Assembly: GCA_934183145.1 (NCBI GenBank)
Contig: CAKPSA010000009.1
Location: 1-25,944 of the forward strand
Origin: an uncultured Veillonella sp.
GTDB taxonomy: Bacteria > Bacillota > Negativicutes > Veillonellales > Veillonellaceae
DNA length: 25,944 nucleotides
Direction of reading: 5' to 3'
The notes under the pieces are model-generated. The model saw only the letters and a list, made by a program, of their open reading frames with translations. It had not been told where the DNA came from and did not search any database. Positions 8,209 through 16,011 of this stretch are shown here, piece by piece. Each line of letters begins with the position of its first letter. The first letter of the stretch is position 1. Position numbers and translations under genes: made by a program.

Positions 8209-8325
8209 CATAGTATTCATGACCCTTGTTAAATAGCATAATATGTATGGCTGTTGCCATATGGGTGTTCATAACAATTGCTAAATAGTATTACATTTAT
8301 GACTGTTGCCATATAGTATGAATCG
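8191..8325 (+). repeat. Tandem direct repeats duplicating the 3' end of thyA
   Basis: Three imperfect copies begin at 8191, 8247 and 8299 (units of 56, 52 and about 27 bases). Unit 1 starts inside thyA with ATGACTGTTGCTGTATAG, the last five codons plus stop. Unit 2 starts ATGGCTGTTGCCATATGG and unit 3 ATGACTGTTGCCATATAG. The first two units also share TTCATRAC, then TTG(T/C)TAAATAG(C/T)AT. It fills the thyA-folA spacer. Confidence 0.75.
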
Positions 8326-8337
8326 AAAGAGGGCAGT

Positions 8338-8832
8338 ATGTTAGCATTAATCGTAGCCGTAGCACATAATCGTGTAATCGGTAAAGATAATACCTTGATT
8401 TGGCACTTGCCGAATGATTTGAAATTCTTTAAAGAAAAAACGACAGGTCATGTCATCATTATGGGACGTAAGACCTTTGAAAGTTTGCCTTTTCTGTTGC
8501 CAAATCGTGAGCACTGGGTGATTACCCGCGATAAAGGCTTTGATGCGCCAGAAGGGGTTAGAATTTTCCATAGCCCTGAGGCGGCTGCAGAAGCGGCGCG
8601 TGCTCTTGATGCGGCCTATGTCATCGGTGGTGCTCAAGTATATGAGGCTTTCTTGCCTTACGTAGATACGATGTACATCACAGAAGTAGACCATGAATTT
8701 GAAGGGGATGCATTTTTCCCAGAGTTCCCAGAGGATGCTTTCACCATTGAATCCGTTGTAGACGGCATGGTGGATGAAAAGAACAAATATCCTCATCGTT
8801 TTGTAACCTATCGCAGAAAGGCATCTAAATGA
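8338..8832 (+). CDS. folA: Dihydrofolate reductase
   Basis: A 164-residue cytoplasmic enzyme that reduces dihydrofolate to tetrahydrofolate with NADPH. ALIVAVAHNRVIGKDNTLIWHLPNDL is the classic N-terminus; Asp27 is the proton-donor carboxylate. GRKTFESLP (43-51) binds the cofactor phosphate and YVIGGAQVYEAFLP (about 94-107) is the GG cofactor loop. Length fits chromosomal DHFR. ATG 8338 has AGAGGG four bases upstream. Its stop overlaps the tex start by four bases (ATGA), so folA and tex are translationally coupled. thyA upstream is on the same strand without a terminator between them, so thyA-folA-tex is a likely operon. Confidence 0.95.
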   Translation: MLALIVAVAHNRVIGKDNTLIWHLPNDLKFFKEKTTGHVIIMGRKTFESLPFLLPNREHWVITRDKGFDAPEGVRIFHSPEAAAEAARALDAAYVIGGAQVYEAFLPYVDTMYITEVDHEFEGDAFFPEFPEDAFTIESVVDGMVDEKNKYPHRFVTYRRKASK

Positions 8833-11117
8833 GTGAAAGAATGTTTGCCATTATCGGCAGTGAATTAAATGTTAAGCCAAAGCAGGTGCAAGCTGCCGTA
8901 GAATTGTTGGACGAAGGCAATACGGTGCCATTTATTGCGCGTTACCGTAAAGAGGTGACTGGCGAATTACAAGATGAGCAATTGCGTACCATTGAAGAAC
9001 GCATTAAATATTTGCGCAATTTGGAAACACGTCGTCAAGAAATCATTGCCTCTATTACAGAGCAAGAAAAGATGACAGATGAGTTAATGAAAGCCTTAGA
9101 GGCTGCTACAAAGCTTCAAGAATTAGAAGATTTGTATTTACCGTATCGTCCTAAGAAACGTACGCGCGCTATGATTGCCCGTGAACGAGGCTTAGAGCCG
9201 TTGGCAGAAATGATCCTTAACGATACGGTTACCTCTGGTGATCCGTTAGAGATTGCAAAAGAATTTGTAACGGAAGAGGTGCCAACACCAGAAGATGCTA
9301 TTCAAGGTGCATCTGATATCGTGGCGGAAATCGTAAGTGATAGTGCTGACTTTCGTGCGTACTTGCGTAAAAAGATGTGGAATGAAGGCTTTATTCAAGC
9401 TGAGTTAACCGGTGATGAAGAGGTGCAGCAACAATTCTTGCAATATGCAGAATATGCTGAACCAGTTCGTCAAATGCCGTCTCATCGCATCTTGGCAGTT
9501 AATCGTGGTGAAAAATTAGGTGCTTTGAAATTAGCCCTTACTGTGCCTGGTGATACGTATGTAGCGTACATGGTGCAAAAGTTAGAGAAAAATCCAAAGT
9601 CTATCTTCGCAGATTATAAAGCAGCGGCCGTAGCAGATGCGTATAAACGTCTTATTTTCCCTGCTTTAGAGCGTGATATCCGCAATGAGTTGACTGAAAA
9701 CGCGGACGAGCAAGCTATCAAGGTGTTCGGTGTAAACCTTAAAAACCTATTGTTACAACCACCTTTGGCAGGCCATGTTATTATGGGCCTTGACCCTGGT
9801 TACCGTACAGGTTGTAAGATGGCTATCATCGACCAACAAGGTAATGTGCTAGATTACGGTGCGTACTATTTAACTAATAGTGAAAAGCTTCGCAAGGAAG
9901 CACAAAAGGTATTGGCCGATAAAATCCGTAAGTTCAAAGTTACCCTCTTATCCATTGGTAATGGTACTGCATCTTACGAAACAGAGCAGTTTGCATCTAC
10001 CATGATTGAAGAGGAAAAATTAGATTGCCACTACATCATCACCAATGAAGCAGGTGCATCTGTGTACTCCGCATCTAAATTGGCTATCGATGAATTACCA
10101 GATTTAGACGTAACAATTCGCGGTGCCGTATCCATTGCGCGCCGCGTACAAGATCCATTGGCTGAATCCGTTAAAATTGATCCTAAATCTATCGGTGTAG
10201 GTCAATACCAACATGACGTAAATCAAAAACAATTGACTCATACCTTAGATCAAGTAGTTGAAACCGTAGTAAACCACGTTGGGGTAGAGCTTAATACAGC
10301 ATCTCCAGCTATCTTGCAACATATTGCAGGTATTTCTAGTACGGTGGCTAAAAACATCGTTGCATACCGTCAAGAGAATGGCGTATTTAAAAGTCGTAAG
10401 GAATTGTTGAAAGTACCTCGTCTAGGTCCCGCAGCGTTCACACAATGTGCTGGTTTCCTTCGCTTGCAACACGGTAAAAATCCACTAGATAATACATCTG
10501 TCCATCCTGAATCCTATGAATTGGCAGAACGCATTATTGGTGAATTAGGGTTTACCTTAAAAGATTTGCAAGATAAGGCACAACTAGAAGCGTTACAAGT
10601 GAAATTACCGCTCGTTGATGCGGAAAAAATGGCTGCAAAACTTGATGCAGGTGTACCAACTGTACGAGATATTCTAGCTGCTTTGGCGAAACCAGGTCGT
10701 GACCCTCGTGAAGATTTACCAGCGCCACTTACGAGAAAACATGTAGTAAGCCTTGAAGATATCAAGGTAGGTACTGTAGTAAAAGGTACGGTTCATAACG
10801 TAGTTGACTTTGGTGCCTTCGTAGACTTTGGCCTTAAAACTAATGGTCTATTGCATCGTAGTGAATTATGTAATAGCCGTCAACATCCATCCGATGTATT
10901 GGCTGTAGGGGATATTATTGAAGCCCAAATCATTTCTGTTGATGTTAAACGTAATCGTATCGGTTTATCTGTAAAAGCATTACAACCAGAAAAATCAAAA
11001 AATAACGATAATAACCGCAATAGAAATAACAACGGTCAACATCGAAACAACGATCGCAATAATAACCGTAACAATGGTGGTCGTCAAAATAATAGAAATA
11101 ATGACAATCGTAAGTAA
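8829..11117 (+). CDS. tex: RNA-binding transcription accessory protein Tex
   Basis: A 762-residue cytoplasmic protein. The order is the family standard: helical Tex N-terminal domain (NVKPKQVQAAVELLDEG at the start, LYLPYRPKKRTRA near 100), a YqgF/RuvX-like nuclease fold beginning at about 318 (MGLDPGYRTGCKMA), helix-hairpin-helix repeats (about 490-560, HIAGISSTVAKNIV and VPRLGPAAF), and a C-terminal S1 RNA-binding domain (about 640-720, VGTVVKGTVHNVVDFGAFVD). A 40-residue Asn/Arg-rich tail (721-762) follows and is probably disordered. Tex binds nucleic acid and affects transcription and RNA quality; its exact role is still debated. The start overlaps the folA stop. A strong terminator follows, marking the end of the thyA-folA-tex unit. 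Confidence 0.95.
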   Translation: MSERMFAIIGSELNVKPKQVQAAVELLDEGNTVPFIARYRKEVTGELQDEQLRTIEERIKYLRNLETRRQEIIASITEQEKMTDELMKALEAATKLQELEDLYLPYRPKKRTRAMIARERGLEPLAEMILNDTVTSGDPLEIAKEFVTEEVPTPEDAIQGASDIVAEIVSDSADFRAYLRKKMWNEGFIQAELTGDEEVQQQFLQYAEYAEPVRQMPSHRILAVNRGEKLGALKLALTVPGDTYVAYMVQKLEKNPKSIFADYKAAAVADAYKRLIFPALERDIRNELTENADEQAIKVFGVNLKNLLLQPPLAGHVIMGLDPGYRTGCKMAIIDQQGNVLDYGAYYLTNSEKLRKEAQKVLADKIRKFKVTLLSIGNGTASYETEQFASTMIEEEKLDCHYIITNEAGASVYSASKLAIDELPDLDVTIRGAVSIARRVQDPLAESVKIDPKSIGVGQYQHDVNQKQLTHTLDQVVETVVNHVGVELNTASPAILQHIAGISSTVAKNIVAYRQENGVFKSRKELLKVPRLGPAAFTQCAGFLRLQHGKNPLDNTSVHPESYELAERIIGELGFTLKDLQDKAQLEALQVKLPLVDAEKMAAKLDAGVPTVRDILAALAKPGRDPREDLPAPLTRKHVVSLEDIKVGTVVKGTVHNVVDFGAFVDFGLKTNGLLHRSELCNSRQHPSDVLAVGDIIEAQIISVDVKRNRIGLSVKALQPEKSKNNDNNRNRNNNGQHRNNDRNNNRNNGGRQNNRNNDNRK

Positions 11118-11148
11118 AAACTATTATTGACTAAAAGTCATCATATAG

Positions 11149-11188
11149 AAAACCGCATCCTCTATGGTGTTAGAGGGTGCGGTTTTTC
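11149..11188 (+). terminator. Terminator of the thyA-folA-tex unit
   Basis: AAAACCGCATCCTCTA pairs with TAGAGGGTGCGGTTTT (one G-U pair) around a 6-base loop, followed by TTC. It starts 31 bases after the tex stop. Confidence 0.9.
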
Positions 11189-11224
11189 TATATAGCTTAA
11201 AACTATGTATATTAATGCAGAAGT

Positions 11225-11246
11225 GATATATCGAAAATGATATATC
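11225..11246. promoter_or_regulatory. Twin 8-bp palindromes upstream of the aldehyde dehydrogenase (putative operator)
   Basis: GATATATC occurs twice (11225-11232 and 11239-11246), each copy self-complementary, separated by GAAAAT. The paired sites lie between the tex terminator and the gene. No known binding protein is assigned. Confidence 0.4.
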
Positions 11247-11287
11247 TGATTGAAATATTTAGATATAAGGCGTATGATGAACTCATA

Positions 11288-11302
11288 GAGGAAATCTTCC
11301 TC
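11288..11302 (+). repeat. Small leader hairpin upstream of the aldehyde dehydrogenase
   Basis: GAGGAA-ATC-TTCCTC is a perfect 6-bp stem with a 3-base loop. It ends 17 bases before the AGGAGG ribosome binding site, so it could affect translation or mRNA stability. Confidence 0.4.
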
Positions 11303-11332
11303 AATCTATATTCCTACATAGGAGGTAATGCT

Positions 11333-12817
11333 ATGAGCTTGAACCTTAAAGAACGATATGGACTTTTAATTAATAATGAATGGGTACCGGCATCTGATGG
11401 TGCTGAATTCAATGTATATAACCCTGCTAATGGCGAACAACTTGCTATCTGTGCAGAGGCTACGAAGGACGACGTTGATAAAGCGGTAGACGCTGCAACA
11501 GAAGCTTTCAAAACTTGGAAAAAAGTATCCCAAGTAGAACGCGCTGATTACTTGTTAAAAATTGCTGATGCTATCGATGCGCACAAAGAGTACTTGGCAC
11601 AAGTTGAAACATATGACAATGGTAAACCAATTCGTGAAACTTTGAATGTAGATATTCCACTTGGTGCTGACCATTTCCGTTACTTCGCTGGCGTACTTCG
11701 CTCCGAAGAAGGCTCTGCTCAAGTATTTGACGAAAATACATTGAGCCTCATCGTACGTGAACCAATTGGCGTTGTAGGTCAAGTGGTGCCTTGGAACTTC
11801 CCATTCCTAATGGCAGCTTGGAAATTGGCACCAGCTCTTGCTGCAGGTTGTACCGTTGTAATTAAACCTTCTAGCCATACATCCCTTAGTCTTTTAGTAT
11901 TAGGCGATATTTTGAAAGATATCTTGCCAGCAGGCGTTGTAAATATCGTAACTGGTAAAGGCTCTAAATCTGGTCAATATATCCTCGATCATCCAGGTTT
12001 CAGCAAACTTGCTTTCACAGGCTCTACAGAAGTCGGTCTTGATGTATATAAAGCAGCTTCCGAACGCTTGATTCCTGCTACATTGGAATTAGGTGGTAAA
12101 TCTGCGAATATCTTCTTTGAAGATGCGAACTGGAAACAAGCTCTTGATGGGGCAATGCTTGGCATCCTATTCAACCAAGGTCAAGTATGCTGCGCAGGTT
12201 CTCGTATCTTCGTACAAGATACAATTTACGATAAATTCGTAGCTGAACTTTCCGCATTATTTGATAAGGTCAAAGTTGGTTTGCCTTGGGAAGAATCTAC
12301 ACAACTTGGTTCTTTGATTTACGAAGCTCAAGTTGAGAAAGTACTTAGTTATGTAGAACTTGCCAAAGAAGAAGGCGCTCGCATTGCAGCTGGTGGTGTA
12401 CGCGTTACTGATGGTGAACTTGGTAAAGGTTGCTTCATTAGACCTACACTTATCGTAGACGCTACAAATGATATGCGCGTAGCTCGCGAAGAAATCTTTG
12501 GCCCTGTAGCGGTTGTTATTAAATTCCACAGCGAAGAAGAAGTGATTGAACAAGCCAACGATAGCTTATATGGTCTTGGCGGCGGCGTATTCACACAAAA
12601 CCTTAACCGCGCCATCCGCGTAGCTCGTGCAATCGAAACAGGTCGTATGTGGGTTAACACATATAACTCCATCCCTGCAGGCGCACCATTCGGTGGTTAC
12701 AAACAATCTGGTATCGGCCGTGAAACACATAAAGTTATCCTTGAACACTACACTCAAATGAAAAACATCATTATTAACTTGAGCGATAAACCATCTGGGT
12801 TCTATGACTTAGACTAA
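11333..12817 (+). CDS. NAD(P)-dependent aldehyde dehydrogenase (AldB-like)
   Basis: A 494-residue cytoplasmic enzyme of the ALDH superfamily that oxidises an aldehyde to its acid. PWNFPFLMAAWK (153-164) includes the oxyanion Asn155; Lys178 in VIKPS binds cofactor; FTGSTEVG (228-235) is the nucleotide loop; the general base is Glu252 in LELGGK; the catalytic Cys is 286 or its neighbour 287 in NQGQVCCAGSR. The ending FGGYKQSGIGRETHK...SDKP resembles E. coli AldB (acetaldehyde and related substrates), but the CCAGSR motif is more ALDH1/2-like, so the true substrate is open. ATG 11333 has a perfect AGGAGG seven bases upstream; the frame extends further left but lacks a ribosome binding site there. 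The gene is monocistronic, with paired palindromes upstream suggesting regulation, and ends in a perfect hairpin terminator. Confidence 0.9.
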   Translation: MSLNLKERYGLLINNEWVPASDGAEFNVYNPANGEQLAICAEATKDDVDKAVDAATEAFKTWKKVSQVERADYLLKIADAIDAHKEYLAQVETYDNGKPIRETLNVDIPLGADHFRYFAGVLRSEEGSAQVFDENTLSLIVREPIGVVGQVVPWNFPFLMAAWKLAPALAAGCTVVIKPSSHTSLSLLVLGDILKDILPAGVVNIVTGKGSKSGQYILDHPGFSKLAFTGSTEVGLDVYKAASERLIPATLELGGKSANIFFEDANWKQALDGAMLGILFNQGQVCCAGSRIFVQDTIYDKFVAELSALFDKVKVGLPWEESTQLGSLIYEAQVEKVLSYVELAKEEGARIAAGGVRVTDGELGKGCFIRPTLIVDATNDMRVAREEIFGPVAVVIKFHSEEEVIEQANDSLYGLGGGVFTQNLNRAIRVARAIETGRMWVNTYNSIPAGAPFGGYKQSGIGRETHKVILEHYTQMKNIIINLSDKPSGFYDLD

Positions 12818-12846
12818 AAATATAAATCTCTCCAATAAACTATAAT

Positions 12847-12884
12847 AACGAGGCACCTCATATGAGGTGCCTCGTTTGCGTTTA
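12847..12884 (+). terminator. Terminator of the aldehyde dehydrogenase gene
   Basis: A 30-bp perfect palindrome, AACGAGGCACCTCA-TA-TGAGGTGCCTCGTT (12847-12876), is followed by TGCGTTT. The T tract is interrupted, but the stem is very strong and it could act in both directions. Confidence 0.85.
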
Positions 12885-12913
12885 ATAGTTTATACCTTTG
12901 AAAGGATAACGTG

Positions 12914-12922
12914 TGTTATAAT
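12914..12922 (+). promoter_or_regulatory. Extended -10 promoter for the AT-rich membrane-gene pair
   Basis: TGT-TATAAT is a perfect extended -10 element. Its position within the first codons of the longest possible frame (from GTG 12911) argues that translation starts downstream, at 12962. Confidence 0.6.
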
Positions 12923-12961
12923 TGTAGCCATATGAAATTGTGTTGTTTAGAGAAGGTTATT

Positions 12962-13915
12962 ATGAGTTCAAAGAGAGTATTAACATGGATTGGTTGTGTT
13001 GTTGCTGCCATACTATTAATTTATATTACTTTAATGGTAATAGTAATTTTATTGTTAGCTGGTAGTAGTGAGTTTAAAAATAGCTCCATTCATTTAAATG
13101 AATGGAGTAATAGTACATTATTTTATGACGATGAAGATCATAAGATTGCTGATAAAGTCGTTGCTGTTCATGAGGTGGATAATAAACTCTATTACATCAC
13201 CTTAGATGGTATTGGCATATTTGATGAAGATATAAGTCTTTTAGATCGTTGGAATAAAAATATAGATAGTTATAATACGTTTATTCCTCGAATAGATACT
13301 AAAGAAACACAATTTAATGTGAGCCTTGATCAGTTATACCCTAATATTTCTAGTCTTGATGAAAATGATAGAGATATATGGCATGAGATCTTTTATGATA
13401 GTGAGAAACGATATACAGGTCCACACGCTGGATATACTATAAAGCTACCTTTCTATGTATCATATAGAAAGGAAGATATGGTTAAGCATAATGATATAGT
13501 AGATCTTTCTACAGGGCATATTATTGGTAAGTATGGTAGTGAGCATATTTTAAGAAATAATGCTTATTATAATTTTGAATTTGGGAAATTGACTAAAATT
13601 GATTTTTCCCAGAAAGGCATATATAGCTATTATTCTGATAATCTCGATATAGGTCGGTTTAGCAAGAATAATTCAGAAGATGAGAGATATGAATCTTATG
13701 CACGAAATGAGTTAAATAAAGTAAGGACGAAAGATTTAACGGTATTACCTAATTTAATAAATCAACGGTTCATAGTGTTTAATTCCTTTAACGAGTTTTC
13801 TGATTTTGATAAAGATACCTTTGAAGCATTAGCTATTAATGCAATTAAAAATCGGAAGGCGTTGCAGTTAGGGCCATTAGAAAACCAAAGACTACAGCAG
13901 TATTTGAGTAAGTAA
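12962..13915 (+). CDS. Unrecognised membrane-anchored protein
   Basis: I do not recognise this 317-residue protein. A basic start (MSSKRV) leads into one long hydrophobic stretch (about residues 7-36, WIGCVVAAILLIYITLMVIV then ILLLAG), so it is probably an N-in signal anchor with the remaining 280 residues outside the cytoplasmic membrane. The outer part is rich in Asp, Asn, Tyr and Lys; the segment VAVHEVDNKLYYITLDGIGI resembles one blade of a beta-propeller, but I cannot assign a fold. ATG 12962 has AGAAGG five bases upstream; longer starts at 12911 or 12932 are possible. The gene is visibly more AT-rich than its neighbours and contains two inverted repeats. A second small membrane protein follows after 21 bases, probably in one transcript. 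Confidence 0.7.
   Translation: MSSKRVLTWIGCVVAAILLIYITLMVIVILLLAGSSEFKNSSIHLNEWSNSTLFYDDEDHKIADKVVAVHEVDNKLYYITLDGIGIFDEDISLLDRWNKNIDSYNTFIPRIDTKETQFNVSLDQLYPNISSLDENDRDIWHEIFYDSEKRYTGPHAGYTIKLPFYVSYRKEDMVKHNDIVDLSTGHIIGKYGSEHILRNNAYYNFEFGKLTKIDFSQKGIYSYYSDNLDIGRFSKNNSEDERYESYARNELNKVRTKDLTVLPNLINQRFIVFNSFNEFSDFDKDTFEALAINAIKNRKALQLGPLENQRLQQYLSK
13084..13107. repeat. 24-bp perfect palindrome inside the membrane-protein gene
   Basis: CTCCATTCATTT is followed directly by its exact reverse complement AAATGAATGGAG. It encodes part of SSIHLNEWSN just after the membrane anchor. Confidence 0.85.
13448..13472. repeat. Second inverted repeat in the same gene
   Basis: CCTTTCTAT (13448-13456) and ATAGAAAGG (13464-13472) form a perfect 9-bp inverted repeat around GTATCAT; a G-U pair could extend it to ten. 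It lies within codons for PFYVSYRKE. Confidence 0.75.
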
Positions 13916-13936
13916 CCATATAGTGGATGGTGTAAA

Positions 13937-14332
13937 ATGAACAAATTTGAAATATTAGGATATTTTTGGATTTTCATATCTATGTCATTATCCATAGGGT
14001 TATATAAACTTGAGATTAGTAAACAAGTCATTGATGAAGAGTATGAATATATCAAAAGACACAGAGCTTTTGGCAATTTAACCAAGTATTTATCTATAAT
14101 TGCCATTATAAGTATATTGCTACTAAACCTTAACTTTTTAGTCTATAAAGATTATGAGTTTGTGTCACGTTTTGGTGGGGCTTGGGGATTCTTCATGCTT
14201 TTTATAATGTGTACAGGATTTTTTCAAAAGCGAGACAGTTTATATTATAAACGTGGGATTATTGCTATCGTTTCAATATTATTCGGTGCTATAGGTTCTG
14301 CTTATGCGTTTAAAGATATATTCTTTAAATAG
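13937..14332 (+). CDS. Unrecognised four-helix membrane protein
   Basis: A 131-residue protein I cannot assign. Four hydrophobic segments are visible, at about 5-24, 47-69, 79-96 and 106-126, separated by short charged loops (EISKQVIDEEYEYIKRHR between helices 1 and 2, FQKRDSLYYKR between 3 and 4), so it should be an inner-membrane protein with both ends on the same side. The ribosome binding site is weak (GGATGG about nine bases before ATG 13937). It follows the preceding membrane gene by 21 bases with no terminator between them, so the two are probably co-transcribed. Base composition is AT-rich like its partner and unlike the flanking housekeeping genes, which suggests an acquired or fast-evolving pair. 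No terminator is apparent before the helicase promoter. Confidence 0.65.
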   Translation: MNKFEILGYFWIFISMSLSIGLYKLEISKQVIDEEYEYIKRHRAFGNLTKYLSIIAIISILLLNLNFLVYKDYEFVSRFGGAWGFFMLFIMCTGFFQKRDSLYYKRGIIAIVSILFGAIGSAYAFKDIFFK

Positions 14333-14385
14333 TAAGGATATACTTTAAACTGGTTATTAATTTAATAGCGCTCACCCTCGAAATA

Positions 14386-14394
14386 TGATATACT
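14386..14394 (+). promoter_or_regulatory. Extended -10 promoter for the DEAD-box helicase
   Basis: TGA-TATACT forms an extended -10 element; transcription would start at about 14401, right at the base of the leader hairpin at 14402-14420. The -35 region has no good match. Confidence 0.55.
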
Positions 14395-14401
14395 ATTCTA
14401 A

Positions 14402-14420
14402 CGCGCATAATTCGTGCGCG
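14402..14420 (+). repeat. GC-rich hairpin at the 5' end of the helicase mRNA
   Basis: CGCGCA-TAATTCG-TGCGCG is a 6-bp perfect GC-rich stem in an AT-rich leader. It would form the first structure of the transcript and ends three bases before AGGAGG. Confidence 0.55.
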
Positions 14421-14440
14421 ATAGGAGGAAACACATTTAG

Positions 14441-16006
14441 ATGTTAGAAAAATTTGAACAATTAATGATTAGCGAACCTGTTCTACGTGCGTTAAACGAT
14501 ATGGGCTTTGAAGAGCCTACGCCAATTCAACAGGAAGCTATCCCAGTTGCCATGAGCGGTAAAGACATGATCGGTCAAGCTCAAACAGGTACTGGTAAGA
14601 CAGCCGCATTTGGCTTGCCTGTATTGGAACGCGTAGACGGGAATGAGCGTCACGTTCAAGTAGTTATTTTATCCCCTACACGAGAATTAGCTATCCAAGT
14701 AGCTGAAGAGCTAAACAAAATGGCTCAATACACAAATATCACTGCACTACCTATTTACGGTGGTCAAGATATTAATCGTCAGTTCCGTGCCTTGAAAAAG
14801 AACCCTCAAATCATCGTTGCCACTCCAGGCCGATTGATGGACCATATGGACCGCGGTTCTATTAAATTTGACAATGTGAAAGTTGTCGTATTGGACGAAG
14901 CCGACGAAATGTTAAACATGGGCTTTGTTGATGATATCAATAAAATCTTGGGTGCTATCCCAGAAGACCATCAAACATTGTTGTTCTCCGCAACTATGCC
15001 TAAAGCTATCCAACAATTAGCTGAAACATATTTGACAGAGCCAACATTGATTCGTATGAAACCGACTCAAGTTACGATGGATTTAATTGAACAATATTAT
15101 ATCGAAGTGCAAGACCGTCAAAAATTCGATGTTCTTTGCCGCTTGTTCGATATTCAAACACCTGAACTTGCGATTATCTTCACACGTACAAAACGTCGTG
15201 TTGATGAAGTAACAGAAGGTCTTAAGAAACGTGGTTACATGGCGGAAGGCATTCATGGCGATTTGTCTCAACAAAAACGAGACAGCGTAATTCGTCAATT
15301 CCGCGAAGGTACCATCGATATTCTCGTGGCTACTGATGTGGCAGCTCGTGGTCTTGATATTTCTGGTGTATCTCACGTATATAACTATGATATGCCTCAA
15401 GATCCTGAAAGCTACACACACCGCGTAGGTCGTACAGGCCGTGCCGGTAAAGCAGGTCAAGCTTTCACATTTGTTATCCCTCGTGAAATGGAGCATTTAC
15501 ATGCTATCGAGCGTTTAACAAAACGTAAAATTGCACGCCGTCGTGCACCTTCCTTAGGTGAAGTTCTTGAAGGTCAACAACGTTTGGCTATTGAAAGCCT
15601 CGTTGAAATGACAGATAATTTAGAAGCGTTAGCGCCATTCAAATCTAGTGCAGAAGAATTGTTAAATGATACAGACTCTGTAACATTGTTGGCTGCAGCT
15701 CTTAAATTGTTAACAAAAGAACCAGATACAACTCCTGTAAATATTACAGAAGAAAAACCATTGCGCGTACGCCGTCGTCGTGAAGGTGGTCGTGGTGACC
15801 GCCGCCGTGGTGACCGTCGTAGAGATGGTGATCGCCGCCGTGACGGAGATCGTCGTCGTGATGACCGTCCTCGTCGCAGTCGTGATGACCGTAGAGGTGA
15901 ACGTCGTGATGATCGCCGCAGAGATGATCGTAGATCTGATCGTCCACGTGGTGACAGAAAACCTCGTCATCAAGGTGAAGGTTTCAAACCTTACTTTAAA
16001 GACTAA
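14441..16006 (+). CDS. cshA: DEAD-box RNA helicase, CshA-like
   Basis: A 521-residue ATP-dependent RNA helicase. The Q motif is at the start ([26 protein letters not shown]), Walker A is AQTGTGKT (about 47-54), then [18 protein letters not shown] in [12 protein letters not shown], and [13 protein letters not shown] as motif VI. The stretch after the core, [21 protein letters not shown], is of the type seen in Bacillus CshA, an RNA-degradosome and cold-adaptation helicase. The last 80 residues (441-521) are a low-complexity Arg/Asp tail of [16 protein letters not shown] repeats ending in FKPYFKD, expected to bind RNA and be disordered. AGGAGG (14423-14428) lies 12 bases before the ATG, unusually far; an in-frame TAG directly precedes the ATG, so no longer start exists. 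It ends in a good terminator. Confidence 0.93.
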   Translation: MLEKFEQLMISEPVLRALNDMGFEEPTPIQQEAIPVAMSGKDMIGQAQTGTGKTAAFGLPVLERVDGNERHVQVVILSPTRELAIQVAEELNKMAQYTNITALPIYGGQDINRQFRALKKNPQIIVATPGRLMDHMDRGSIKFDNVKVVVLDEADEMLNMGFVDDINKILGAIPEDHQTLLFSATMPKAIQQLAETYLTEPTLIRMKPTQVTMDLIEQYYIEVQDRQKFDVLCRLFDIQTPELAIIFTRTKRRVDEVTEGLKKRGYMAEGIHGDLSQQKRDSVIRQFREGTIDILVATDVAARGLDISGVSHVYNYDMPQDPESYTHRVGRTGRAGKAGQAFTFVIPREMEHLHAIERLTKRKIARRRAPSLGEVLEGQQRLAIESLVEMTDNLEALAPFKSSAEELLNDTDSVTLLAAALKLLTKEPDTTPVNITEEKPLRVRRRREGGRGDRRRGDRRRDGDRRRDGDRRRDDRPRRSRDDRRGERRDDRRRDDRRSDRPRGDRKPRHQGEGFKPYFKD

Positions 16007-16011
16007 TAGAG

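Noticed and set aside
8347..8796. 149-codon antisense frame across folA
   Set aside because: It lies wholly opposite a conserved DHFR gene and has no promoter, ribosome binding site or family features.
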